Source: Deltaproteobacteria bacterium
GTDB taxonomy: Bacteria > SAR324 > JACQKK01
Reading direction: 5' to 3'
NCBI GenBank assembly: GCA_029858505.1
Contig: JAOUEW010000001.1
Span: 682,001-746,000, forward strand
DNA length: 64,000 nt
Under the pieces are notes generated by a model. It had not been told where the DNA came from. It did not search any database and saw only the letters and a program-made list of their open reading frames with translations. This document shows, piece by piece, positions 52,274 through 60,669 of this stretch. Each line of letters opens with the position of its first letter. The stretch's first letter is position 1. A program made the translations under genes and the position numbers.

Positions 52274-52882
52274 ATGCGCAGAGATGAATTTGAAACCCAC
52301 GGGCCCCAAGAAATAGAAGCCCTGCTGACCCAGGCCCCCATTGGCCAGTTGGGCTTGGCTCTGCCCCAGGGCGGGGTGCGGGTGGTTCCGGTGAATTTTG
52401 TGTACCTGGAGGAATCTATTTTTTTCCACGGCGCCCTGGATGGGGAAAAGTTCCACGCCATGGCCCATGGCCCCCGGGCGGCCTTTTCGGTGGATATTCC
52501 CTACGCGCTGATTCCCTCTCACTGGATGGGAAGGGATTATGCCTGCCCAGCCACCCAGTTCTTCAAGTCGGTGCATATTCAGGGAAAGGGCGGGGTGGTG
52601 GGCAACCTGGACTTGGCCGCCCGTGTGCTGAACGCCATCATGCGGAAATACCAACCCGAAGGTGGCTACCGCCCCATTACGTTGACGGACCCTTTGTATA
52701 AAAAAGCCCTGCAAGAGGTGGCCGTGTACCAACTAACCGTGGGGTCTGTTTCCATGAAGAGCAAATTCGGCCAGAACAAATCGGAGACCCTCCGCCGCCA
52801 GTTGATGGCCCGGCTGGCGGAACGAAACGCCCCCATGGACCGAGAGACGATCGTCGAGATCGAGAAGACCTTGACCCCCTAA
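52274..52882 (+). CDS. FMN-binding split-barrel (pyridoxamine oxidase-like) protein
   Basis: A 202-residue member of the pyridoxamine-5'-phosphate oxidase-like split beta-barrel group, close in style to NimA-type flavin reductases. The N-terminal EIEALLTQAPIGQLGLA and VRVVPVNFVYLEESIFFHGALDGEK are the flavin-binding core strands. Cofactor and substrate cannot be told from sequence alone. It is 116 bases after trpF on the same strand and overlaps the convergent DUF6765-like gene by four bases. Confidence 0.8.
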   Translation: MRRDEFETHGPQEIEALLTQAPIGQLGLALPQGGVRVVPVNFVYLEESIFFHGALDGEKFHAMAHGPRAAFSVDIPYALIPSHWMGRDYACPATQFFKSVHIQGKGGVVGNLDLAARVLNAIMRKYQPEGGYRPITLTDPLYKKALQEVAVYQLTVGSVSMKSKFGQNKSETLRRQLMARLAERNAPMDRETIVEIEKTLTP

Positions 52883-53916
52883 GCCAAGCACAGGCCATAG
52901 CGGGGCAGAATATCCCGCAACACCGAGAACCGGTGGAACTCCAAAGCGTCATGGAACAGCTTCCAGTGGCTTTCCAGGAACTCCGGACGGAAGGGTTGTT
53001 TCTCATCGCCGCTTTCCACCGTGAGCATGTCGCCCAGGGCTTGGCTTTTCCACGAGCCCTTCCCGTGGGGAACATACACCAGGGTTTCTTTCCCAAACCC
53101 AAAATGATTTTCTTCAATGGCCTTCAGCCAGGCTTGGTGGCGCGCTCCGCCGTTGGGGTTGGTTTGGCTGGAGAACATGCCGCGCAGCAGGTCCTGCTGC
53201 CCTGGGGTTAGCCCGGTGCCGCTGGCGCCCAGGAATTGCTGCATGATTTTTACGGCTTCGTGGGCGGCGGTGGTGAAGTCGGTCAGGTTGTCACGGGAAA
53301 CCATTTGCCCAGACTTGGTTTTGTAGGACCAGCCGCTTAAAAACGGGAGGTCCGGGTAGGCACCGGCTTTGATGTGCCCGATGGGAGGCGCCAGCTTGCT
53401 TAACGGAGAAAGAGCAAGCCCCGGCAATTCCTTCAGGGAAATGTCGTTGGCGTCGGCCCGGCGGCCCACGAACCCCTGGTGGGCCCAGGTATCTACAAAG
53501 GTGTGCAGGGTAATGCCCAGCAGGTGCAGGGCGTAGGGGTAGTCTTTCCGCTTCAGGCATTCCGCCGCCATGTCTTGGGCGGCGGGGCTGTGGGGGGTTA
53601 CCATCAACCCCGCTTCAAAGGCGGCCCGGCTGAGGTGGACCCCCGCTTTGTCTTGGCCAGAAAGCCCCGGCAGAAAATGGAAGGGGATCATCACCTGGGC
53701 TTCTTTCAGGTCGTCCAGGTTGGCCAGGTTCATGTCGGCATGGGCCGAGGAAAACCGCACAAATGCCCCCCCGGTGTTGAAAAATCGCACCGTTCCGCTG
53801 GTGGTGGTGTCGTCTACGTATTCGCTGGCATAGGCCACCACACCTGCATCTTGGGAGGAAAACCCGGCCCAGCGGGCCAGCACATAGGTCACGGCGTGGT
53901 GGAAATCAATCTGCAT
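52879..53916 (-). CDS. DUF6765-like protein, zinc-phospholipase-type helical fold
   Basis: A 345-residue protein resembling the DUF6765 group. The N-terminus MQIDFHHAVTYVLARWAGF and the histidine/aspartate sites ASEYVDD, SSAHADMN, IPFHFLPG and LHLLGITLHTFVDTWAHQGF recall the helical metal site of zinc-dependent phospholipase C and nuclease P1. In many genomes this group is near secretion or membrane-stress genes, but here neighbours are unrelated. No signal peptide is seen. The role is unknown; enzymatic activity on lipids or phosphates is only suggested by the metal pattern. Confidence 0.65.
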   Translation of the reverse strand: MQIDFHHAVTYVLARWAGFSSQDAGVVAYASEYVDDTTTSGTVRFFNTGGAFVRFSSAHADMNLANLDDLKEAQVMIPFHFLPGLSGQDKAGVHLSRAAFEAGLMVTPHSPAAQDMAAECLKRKDYPYALHLLGITLHTFVDTWAHQGFVGRRADANDISLKELPGLALSPLSKLAPPIGHIKAGAYPDLPFLSGWSYKTKSGQMVSRDNLTDFTTAAHEAVKIMQQFLGASGTGLTPGQQDLLRGMFSSQTNPNGGARHQAWLKAIEENHFGFGKETLVYVPHGKGSWKSQALGDMLTVESGDEKQPFRPEFLESHWKLFHDALEFHRFSVLRDILPRYGLCLA

Positions 53917-54350
53917 GGCGGTAACCTCGCATAAGAGGAAGGCGTCTAAGAGGATCGAGTTTTAGAGGAAAGAGCAATCGGATAAACCAACGGGCGAAAA
54001 ATAGCGACAATAATTATCCTTTATCTAGTCAATAATTACGAAAAAAAACAAGGCGCCAGGGAGGGGGCTTTCACGGAGGAGGAGAATGGCCAAAAGCACC
54101 CCGCTCCTGCCCTATGGGTATCCCCTCCCCGAGGGGAAAGGCATGAGGCCGGGAAGTGATGCGCTTGCTTCCGTCCAGTTTTTTCATCCAAACAAGTGAA
54201 AAGAATCACCAATGGATTCGAGTATCGGGACAGGCGGCGCTGGCCGCCAGAGAGGGGGGCTTTACGGGTATGCTTGCGGGGCAGGGATATTGCTGGGGAG
54301 GGAGGTATTTCAGGCCGCCAACCGGCCAGTGGCAACCAGGCCGGGAAAAA
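53917..54350 (-). repeat. intergenic region holding dispersed repeat copy D
   Basis: The repeat occupies about 54085-54260 and reads on the minus strand ACTCGAATCCATTGG, a stem TTTTCA/TGAAAA (54181-54202), GGACGGAAGCAAGCGCATCAC, a CCCCTC/GAGGGG hairpin, GGGGATACCC and a GGGGTGC tail. A GGCGGCG-type stem with GCCAGAGAG (54227-54250) matches one at 21733-21757. The part from 53917 to 54060 is AT-rich and likely carries the promoter of the DUF6765-like gene. No gene is supported in these 434 bases. Confidence 0.7.
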
Positions 54351-55487
54351 CTAGAACCCAAGCTCGGAGAGAAGATCATCCACTTGGTTTTGGTTTTGCC
54401 GGTGGGGGCTGGCCTGGGCGTCTCGCATTAACGTGGGGGGCTTGACCTCACTGGTCAGGCCCAGCAGCGGCTTGTAGCGGCGGAGGAGTTTCACAATCTG
54501 CGTTTCCAGGTCTTGCACAAAGGTAATGATGCGTTTCAGGGTTTGCCCGGTCAAATCTTGGAAACTTTGATTGGAAACGAGGTTCAGGTAGGTTTCTTGG
54601 AACAGCATGATGTTGGTTTGAAGCATCATCATGGCCGAGCCCACCCCATCGCCCAGCTTGTCTTGAATTTCGGTCAATTGGGCTTCCAGGTGCGGATGGG
54701 AAATTTTCATGGCCCCCAACCGGTTTTGGGCATCCCGCAGGGTTTTCAACACGCCATCTACCCGGGCCAGAGATTCCCGGTTCAGCCGCTCAATGGTTTC
54801 TAGGCCTTCCAGGTTTTGGTTGGCGGCGTCTTCCAATCGAGAGATCACCATGCGCAGCCGGTTTACCGCGATGGACATGCCATCGGCGGATTCATTCAGG
54901 GTGTCCAGGGGCAGGCCGTCGGTGAACTGGGTAAGGGTCGAGTAGATATCGCGGGCGATCTGGGCAATTTCCCGCACCAAGTTCTGGCTAACCCGGTTCG
55001 AGGTCAGCAGGTTGATCTGGTTCATGGCCTCCCCCACGCTGTCGGGGTTGTGGGCCAGCACGCCTTTAAACAGGTTGTTGATGCACACCAGCAAGTAGCG
55101 GATTTTTTCTTGAAGAGCCAGGGGCGCGTGCCGCACCACGGTGTTCATTTGGGCAATCAAGTCTTGGAATGACTTGGCGTCTCCCTGGGGGGCGCCTGGT
55201 TTTTCGATGTGGGCAGCCATGCCATCCAAGGGTTGGTGGATGACCACCGGATCGGCGGTAATGTGGGCCAAAACTTTTTGCAGCAGGGCATTCACCAATC
55301 CCAGGGTTTTCAAGGTGGCGTTCTTGCTGTTCAGCAGGTCCTTGTGCCGCTGCAGCATGTTTTTCCCCTCTTCGGTCCAGGTATCGCTGCCTTTCATCCC
55401 ATGGAGGAACGAATGATACTCCCGCAGCACGGTTTGCAAATGGCCCAAATCGCTCAGGAGTTTTTTCTTGTCAATGACCACTTCCAT
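54351..55487 (-). CDS. cheZ: protein phosphatase CheZ
   Basis: A 378-residue CheZ, which removes phosphate from CheY-P and so ends the chemotaxis signal. The catalytic site is in FQDLTGQTLKRI with Gln315, equal to E. coli Gln147. The C-terminal peptide DDLLSELGF (370-378) is the CheY-binding tail, joined by a flexible Gln/Asn-rich linker. The long helical core has heptad-like spacing. It is ~160 residues longer than E. coli CheZ, with an added N-terminal helical domain. No other chemotaxis gene is adjacent; it stands alone between intergenic repeats. Confidence 0.93.
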   Translation of the reverse strand: MEVVIDKKKLLSDLGHLQTVLREYHSFLHGMKGSDTWTEEGKNMLQRHKDLLNSKNATLKTLGLVNALLQKVLAHITADPVVIHQPLDGMAAHIEKPGAPQGDAKSFQDLIAQMNTVVRHAPLALQEKIRYLLVCINNLFKGVLAHNPDSVGEAMNQINLLTSNRVSQNLVREIAQIARDIYSTLTQFTDGLPLDTLNESADGMSIAVNRLRMVISRLEDAANQNLEGLETIERLNRESLARVDGVLKTLRDAQNRLGAMKISHPHLEAQLTEIQDKLGDGVGSAMMMLQTNIMLFQETYLNLVSNQSFQDLTGQTLKRIITFVQDLETQIVKLLRRYKPLLGLTSEVKPPTLMRDAQASPHRQNQNQVDDLLSELGF

Positions 55488-55885
55488 GGGGGTCGCCTTC
55501 GATGAGTTCGTGGAAAATGCGTAAATGGTTCAGGCTTATCTGGATATTCTAGACGTTTAGGGTCGGGATGAAAACCCTGGCGAAAACTTAACCCCCGCTC
55601 CCTGGCCCCCTTTCAGGGTGGGCCATTCTTTCAGCGCATACAAACATGTTACAGGATTTTTTCTCCTACGCCCAATCCCCCATGGGAGAAACCCCAGGGA
55701 ACGTTTCTGTTGGCGTGTATGGGAAGGTGGCATCCCCGGATTTATTGGTCTTTCCCACCAGGGGGTTCCTGGAGTGGGCAGGAGGACATAGAAAGATGAC
55801 ATGAGCCGTGGACGGGCTTTCACCCCCCCAAACATGCAACCCCACCATGAAAAACGAACATGACCCGCCAGATGTTCCGCTGAAT
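55488..55885. other. intergenic region without recognised features
   Basis: This 398-base gap lies between cheZ and the LysM protein, both on the minus strand. It contains scattered short stems (CCCTGG/CCAGGG-type near 55590-55620, ACATGT near 55646) and the cheZ leader. A 92-codon minus-strand frame at 55557-55835 has no family features and is not called. Confidence 0.5.
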
Positions 55886-57214
55886 TTACTTATTCGGAGG
55901 AACTTTGAACTCTTGATCGGGGTAGATCAAATCGGGGTCCTGAATGTTTTTCTTGTTGTTGTTCCAAATGGCTGGCCAATTCACCGGGTCTTTGTAGTAC
56001 CGGCGGCTGATATCCCACAGGGTATCCCCCCGTTTCACTTTATGGGTGGTTTCCTCTCCCAAGCTGCCCGCGGCTTTTTTCTGCCCACGGGCCGAGGCAG
56101 GGGATTCTTTGGGGCGAATGCCGCCGGTTTGGCCGCCCTGCCGGGGGCCGGTCCCTTTGCCCTGGGCATTCCCCGCGCCTGGGGAAGTGTTTTGGCCTGT
56201 GCCATCGGTTTGGGCCGTGGTGTCGCCCTCCGAGGTGCCCTTGTCAGAGTCTTGGCCAGACAACGCCCAAATACCGATCACCAGGGCCAGGGCAATTCCC
56301 GCCGCGGTGGCGATCCAAACTTTTTGAGAGGTCTCTCCACTGGGTGCCTTCGCGGAGGGTTCTTCGGAAACGGTTTCCGGTTGGGCTGCCTTGGCGGCTT
56401 CCGCAGCCTGGGCGGCGGCTTGTTTGCTGGCCGACTTGCCGCTTTTTGAGGACGGACGCAGGCCTGCCGAGCGGGTCAGCCCCCCGGTCATGGCGGTGCG
56501 GCGGCTCATGATTAAGGCCATGCGGTCTTCAGCCGACTCAGACCCGCGAGATTCTCTTCCCCCAGAGGTGTGATCGGCCCGGTCTTTCAGGGTTTCCAAC
56601 CGGTCCCGCAGGTGTTCGGTCAGGTCGGTGGTCATTTGCCGCAGTTTTTCATCCCGCTGGGTGAAAAGCGACAAGGTCATCTTCAGGTCGGGGATAACGG
56701 CCCCGGCCAGCAGAATGGAGGCAATCTCTTCGTCGGTACGGTTCAGGTTGTCGTTTTTCCCTGGGCCGTTCAAGTAGGCAATGATGCGGGCTTCCAGCAT
56801 GATCCGGTTGTGGGCCAATTGCAGAATGGTGGTCACCCGGAAGGCATCGTACAGCGCCAGGGTTTGATCGGGGGTAATGCCCTTCAGCACGCCCACCGGG
56901 GCATCCAGCAGTTGGCGGGGAGAAAGCACCATGGCTTCTTCCCGCAGGGTGAATTTCAGTTTCCGCCGCTGGGCAATTTCTTCCACCGAGGTGGTGGTGT
57001 TGGATCCCATTTGCACCGCCAATTCCTGCACCCCCAATGCCCACAGGAAAAACGGCAGGTTGGCCAACTGGTGAACCGTGGTGATGCGAAAAAACTTTTC
57101 CATGATCTGGCTTTGAGATTCTCCCACCCCCTGGAAACAGGTGATGGGGGCTTCTAGCAGCTTGGAAAGGGGCAGGGTTCGATACTGCGCGTGAACCTCA
57201 TAATCCAGTGCCAT
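55886..57214 (-). CDS. LysM-domain membrane protein with helical N-terminal domain
   Basis: A ~442-residue protein. Residues ~10-170 contain two helix-hairpin-like repeats (LLEAPITCFQGVGESQSQIMEKFFRITTVHQLANLP and LLDAPVGVLKGITPDQTLALYDAFRVTTILQLAHN), similar to the DUF4332 or helix-hairpin-helix pattern. A charged coiled region follows, then one membrane segment (WIATAAGIALALVIGIWAL), a Gly/Thr/Gln-rich linker and a C-terminal LysM domain (KVKRGDTLWDISRRYYKDP) that binds peptidoglycan in the periplasm. So the N-terminus is cytosolic and the LysM is outside, as in FimV-like or cell-pole organisers. Starts at 57214 (GGAG), 57244 and a GTG at 57253 are all possible. Confidence 0.75.
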   Translation of the reverse strand: MALDYEVHAQYRTLPLSKLLEAPITCFQGVGESQSQIMEKFFRITTVHQLANLPFFLWALGVQELAVQMGSNTTTSVEEIAQRRKLKFTLREEAMVLSPRQLLDAPVGVLKGITPDQTLALYDAFRVTTILQLAHNRIMLEARIIAYLNGPGKNDNLNRTDEEIASILLAGAVIPDLKMTLSLFTQRDEKLRQMTTDLTEHLRDRLETLKDRADHTSGGRESRGSESAEDRMALIMSRRTAMTGGLTRSAGLRPSSKSGKSASKQAAAQAAEAAKAAQPETVSEEPSAKAPSGETSQKVWIATAAGIALALVIGIWALSGQDSDKGTSEGDTTAQTDGTGQNTSPGAGNAQGKGTGPRQGGQTGGIRPKESPASARGQKKAAGSLGEETTHKVKRGDTLWDISRRYYKDPVNWPAIWNNNKKNIQDPDLIYPDQEFKVPPNK

Positions 57215-57476
57215 ACCGGGGTCTCCGAGGGGGGTGGGGGGCATTGTTTTCACACTTCCTTGACACTTTCCTATTCTGCAAGAAAAATCAACATCTTTCG
57301 TGCGTATTCCCGGTTTTTTTCCGGCCCGCTTTGCGTGTGTAAATAAACCCTTTGTTTTTTCTTTAAATCTCTGGCCTTGCGGCAGAAACCATCGGTTAAA
57401 AAGAAGCTGGGAATGGGGAGCTGCCCCAGATCACTAAAAAATGTGATCTGAGGAAGCCTGAGAAAGAGCACTCCTC
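57215..57476. other. promoter-side region of the LysM gene with a strong inverted repeat
   Basis: AT-rich sequence with a perfect eight-base inverted repeat CAGATCAC/GTGATCTG (57427-57450, loop TAAAAAAT). It could be an operator or a stem-loop for the LysM gene; no coding region is supported here. Confidence 0.45.
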
Positions 57477-57665
57477 CCTATACTCGAATCCATCGGCTAT
57501 TCTATTCATCCGTTCGGATGATGACGCCGGAAGGAAGCCAGCAGATACCTTGTTGGATGTAAGTGGATGAAGCCGGAAGGAAGTAAGCGCATAACCCATC
57601 GGCTTCGATTTGTTTTCCCTCCAGGAAGGGGAGGGGAGGCTCAGGGGGCAGGGGTGCTGTTGGGG
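57477..57665 (+). repeat. dispersed structured intergenic repeat, copies E and F
   Basis: Contains ACTCGAATCCATCGGCTA at 57482, the stem TCATCC/GGATGA (57506-57521), GCCGGAAGGAAGCCAGC, then a second half-unit with GCCGGAAGGAAGTAAGCGC, ATTTGTTTTCCCTCC and GGGGAGGGG-type tail ending GGGGCAGGGGTGC. Same family as copies at 12.2, 25.5 and 54.1 kb. Non-coding. Confidence 0.7.
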
Positions 57666-57706
57666 AAGGGATGAAAAGAACGATGGGGGCCGGTAAAGAC
57701 CCCCGA

Positions 57707-58459
57707 TTACCGCATGCCTGGGGGCAGGGCTTCGTCGATTACTTCTTTGCTGATGGCATGGAACAGGTTGCGGTTGGGCAGGTTTTGCCCCAGCAGGCAT
57801 TCGGCCTGGGTGAGGGAACGTTTGATTTCAACCACTTTGCGGGCGGGGGCCTTGCTGCCTGGCCGTTGAAAGGCCTTCAGCTTAAAGGTGAACACCACAT
57901 CCAGTCCCTCGGCGTGGGGGTGCAGCCCCAGGCCCAGTTCTTCCAGGTTGGGGAAGGCCCCAGAGGGTTTCAGTGTGGTCTGAATGAACCCCCCAGACCA
58001 TGACATGCCCCGGGGTTCGAAGGAGAACCGGGTTTCGACCACGGTGAGAAAGGTTTCTGGCACCAGGGAGGGTTTCACCGGCAGGTCGATGAAACCGTAA
58101 TCTCCCACCTTGGAGAGGTCGCCGCCGTACAGCAGGAAGGGACCGTTGTTCTTGCCGGTCACGGGAGAGTCGGGGGGCAGGGTTAGGCTCCAGGGGGCTT
58201 TGTGCTCTTGGCCAGGGGCCAGAGTCACCCCTTCGGCCGCCACGATTTTTTCCAAGGCCTTGCAGGCGCCGGGGCCGGTGTCTTTCACCTTTTTGAACTG
58301 GCCAAAGGCCAGGGCCACCCCCAGGGTCAGGGGGCCCAGGGGCTCGCTGCCGCGGTTGGCCGCGGTGAGGGTCCCTTGCAGAGAATCTCCCTGCAAAAGA
58401 TTTTCCGCCGAGCTTTCCAGGCGGTATTCAATGGGTCGGGCGAAAAAAAGAGCCTTCAT
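57707..58459 (-). CDS. hypothetical protein, beta-rich
   Basis: An unrecognised 250-residue protein. The sequence is beta-rich with a short charged start (MKALFFARPIEYRLESSAENLLQGDSLQGTLTAANRG) and reads like two beta-sandwich halves, for example LTLPPDSPVTG and FLTVVETRFSFEPRGMSW, which recalls arrestin-type folds such as Spo0M; this is weak. Two cysteines occur (one near the middle, one near the end). No signal peptide. The start at 58459 (ATG, GGA upstream) is chosen over a TTG eight codons earlier. It lies between the dispersed repeat and a double-HTH regulator on the same strand, so they may be co-transcribed. Confidence 0.6.
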   Translation of the reverse strand: MKALFFARPIEYRLESSAENLLQGDSLQGTLTAANRGSEPLGPLTLGVALAFGQFKKVKDTGPGACKALEKIVAAEGVTLAPGQEHKAPWSLTLPPDSPVTGKNNGPFLLYGGDLSKVGDYGFIDLPVKPSLVPETFLTVVETRFSFEPRGMSWSGGFIQTTLKPSGAFPNLEELGLGLHPHAEGLDVVFTFKLKAFQRPGSKAPARKVVEIKRSLTQAECLLGQNLPNRNLFHAISKEVIDEALPPGMR

Positions 58460-58537
58460 GGGTTCCGAAAAAGAGTGATTCAAGGGGTTTCGGTCACCAT
58501 AACTTGCCCGTCAGTCGGGCGCAATGGCAGGGAGGGA

Positions 58538-59284
58538 TTATTTTCCGGGGGGCTTGGCCAGGCGGCGCATGGTGTCTCTCACCAGTTCCATTTGCACCAG
58601 GGTGTGTTCTTGGTCTTCCGGCCGCAGGGTAAAAAACTGGCGCTCCAGGTCGGTGAGCAGCTGCTTGAACTTTTGCTGATGCAGCCCCCCCCCGCTAGGC
58701 AGGGGGCCAGCCATGCGGTGGGGCATCCGCAGGGCCTGGTCGGTACGCAGCATGTCCAGCAGGTCGTTGAAGTTCCATTCAAAGGCCAAACTGATCCGCC
58801 GCAGCATTTCCATGGAGGGCATTTTCTCCCCCCGCTCCACCGCCAGGTAGGTGTCAATGTCCGTGGCCAGCAGCAGGGCCACCACTTCTGGCGGGTGGTC
58901 GTGGGTCTCGCGGGCGGCCTTCATCCGCTCGCCAATGCTCCGCCGGGAGGACGAGGACGAAACTGGGAAGGGAGAGGCCGGGCCCCGGTTTCCCTCTTTT
59001 CCCGTCTGGGCCAGGGGGCTGGCCTTCAGGGTGCCGGGGGCCGCCCCCTTGTGGTTGGGGGAAATCATCTCGTTGACAATCAACCGCTTGGTGTCGAAGT
59101 AATTCCATTCCATCAAGTTGCAAATACGCTTCAGGGTCTCGTCATCGGGGTACTTCCCCCCCTCCAGAGCATCGTATTCCTCTGGCAAAATACCCAGCAA
59201 AATCGCCATGTTTTCAGGCGGATGACCTGCCTCTAGCCGGGTTTGAATCAGCCGGTCGTGAAAATGAGAACCATTGGCAGACAT
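58538..59284 (-). CDS. protein with two XRE-type helix-turn-helix domains
   Basis: A 248-residue probable DNA-binding protein. Residues ~8-62 (LIQTRLEAGHPPENMAILLGILPEEYDALEGGKYPDDETLKRICNLMEWNY) and ~115-180 (RMKAARETHDHPPEVVALLLATDIDTYLAVERGEKMPSMEMLRRISLAFEWNF) are two Cro/cI-like modules with the same pattern, joined by a Ser/Pro-rich linker. Helical C-terminal residues may dimerise. The ATG at 59284 with AGAGG five bases upstream is preferred over a start 58 codons earlier that lies in the divergent trpB promoter region. Target unknown; trpB starts 186 bases away, so trpBA regulation is a natural guess. Confidence 0.75.
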   Translation of the reverse strand: MSANGSHFHDRLIQTRLEAGHPPENMAILLGILPEEYDALEGGKYPDDETLKRICNLMEWNYFDTKRLIVNEMISPNHKGAAPGTLKASPLAQTGKEGNRGPASPFPVSSSSSRRSIGERMKAARETHDHPPEVVALLLATDIDTYLAVERGEKMPSMEMLRRISLAFEWNFNDLLDMLRTDQALRMPHRMAGPLPSGGGLHQQKFKQLLTDLERQFFTLRPEDQEHTLVQMELVRDTMRRLAKPPGK

Positions 59285-59439
59285 GAGACCTCTGGGAAAC
59301 GGTGTTGATTTGCGACGCCAGGCCAGGGCGGCAGCGTTTCTGTAACCCAAAGAATGCAAGAAATGTCCCCAAATCTGTTTGTTCCGGGGGAACCGTTGCC
59401 TCATCCCGGCGGTGTGGTACCCTGTGGACTGAACCTGCG

Positions 59440-59469
59440 TTGCCCTGAAATTCACCAACCCCTGGCCCC
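59440..59469 (+). promoter_or_regulatory. trpB leader region
   Basis: Upstream of trpB a pair TTGCCT and TACCCT lies 16 bases apart around 59397-59425, a moderate sigma-70 match; the leader to the ATG holds no Trp-codon attenuator peptide that I can see. Confidence 0.25.
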
Positions 59470-60669
59470 ATGACCACCCACCCCAACCGCCCCGGATATT
59501 TTGGCCCCTATGGGGGGCGTTTCGTTCCGGAAACCCTGATTTCCCCCCTGCGGGAAGTGGAGGACGAATTTCAACGGGCCGTGAACGACCCGGCCTTTTG
59601 GGAAGAGTTCAACGCCCTGCTGGCCGATTATGTGGGCCGCCCCAGCCCGCTGTATTTCGCCCGCCGCCTGACCGAGCACCTGGGGGGGGCCAAAATTTAT
59701 CTGAAGCGGGAAGACCTGAACCACACCGGCTCTCACAAGATCAACAACACCCTGGGCCAGGCCCTGCTGGCCCGGCGCATGGGCAAGCGGCGGCTGATTG
59801 CGGAGACCGGGGCGGGCATGCACGGGGTGGCCACCGCCACGGTGGCGGCCATGTTTGGCATGGAGTGCCTGGTGTACATGGGGGCCAAAGACATGCAGCG
59901 CCAAAGCCCCAACGTGTTCCGCATGAACATGCTGGGGGCCAAGGTTCAGGGGGTGTCCTCTGGCTCGGCCACCCTGAAAGACGCCATGAACGAAGCCCTG
60001 CGGGCTTGGGTGGCCATGGTGGACGATACCTTCTATGTCATTGGGTCGGTGGCGGGCCCCCACCCCTACCCCACCATGGTGAGGGAGTTTCAGCGGGTCA
60101 TTGGCCGGGAAACCAAGGCCCAGGTGCTGAAAGCCGAGGGCCGCTTGCCGGACAGGCTGGTGGCCTGCGTGGGGGGGGGCAGCAACGCCATGGGGTTGTT
60201 CGCCGAGTTTCTCCCCGACCAAGGGGTGGAATTGCGGGGGGTGGAGGCCGCGGGCCAGGGCCTGACGGCGGGGCTGCACGCGGCGGCCATCAACGGCGGG
60301 CAGGTGGGGGTGCTGCACGGCAGCAAAAGTTATTTGTTGCAAGAAGAAAACGGCCAAGTGCTGGAGGCTCACTCCATCGCGGCGGGGTTGGATTACCCTG
60401 GGGTGGGGCCGGAACACGCTTGGCTGCACGACACCGGCCGGGCGGCCTATGTTCCAGTGACCGATCAAGAAGCCCTGGAGGCGGCCTTTACCCTATCGCG
60501 CATGGAGGGCATTCTGCCCGCTATTGAAAGCGCCCATGCCGTGGCCGAGGCCCTGCGGACGGCCCCCGCCATGCCCAAAGACAACGTGATGGTGGTCTGC
60601 CTGTCGGGCCGGGGAGACAAAGACCTCCACACGCTCATCTCTGCCCGCCCCCAGGAATTCCACTCATGA
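59470..60669 (+). CDS. trpB: tryptophan synthase beta subunit
   Basis: A 399-residue PLP enzyme joining indole and serine to form tryptophan. The N-terminal [14 protein letters not shown], the PLP lysine in [15 protein letters not shown], the [12 protein letters not shown] substrate loop and the phosphate loop [12 protein letters not shown] are all present. Normal length. Its stop overlaps the trpA start by four bases (ATGA), so the alpha2beta2 partners are co-translated. Confidence 0.98.
   Translation: MTTHPNRPGYFGPYGGRFVPETLISPLREVEDEFQRAVNDPAFWEEFNALLADYVGRPSPLYFARRLTEHLGGAKIYLKREDLNHTGSHKINNTLGQALLARRMGKRRLIAETGAGMHGVATATVAAMFGMECLVYMGAKDMQRQSPNVFRMNMLGAKVQGVSSGSATLKDAMNEALRAWVAMVDDTFYVIGSVAGPHPYPTMVREFQRVIGRETKAQVLKAEGRLPDRLVACVGGGSNAMGLFAEFLPDQGVELRGVEAAGQGLTAGLHAAAINGGQVGVLHGSKSYLLQEENGQVLEAHSIAAGLDYPGVGPEHAWLHDTGRAAYVPVTDQEALEAAFTLSRMEGILPAIESAHAVAEALRTAPAMPKDNVMVVCLSGRGDKDLHTLISARPQEFHS

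Noticed and set aside
55557-55835. 92-codon minus-strand frame between cheZ and the LysM gene
   Set aside because: No ribosome site, no recognisable motif, and Pro/Gly/Lys-rich composition typical of intergenic GC-rich DNA.
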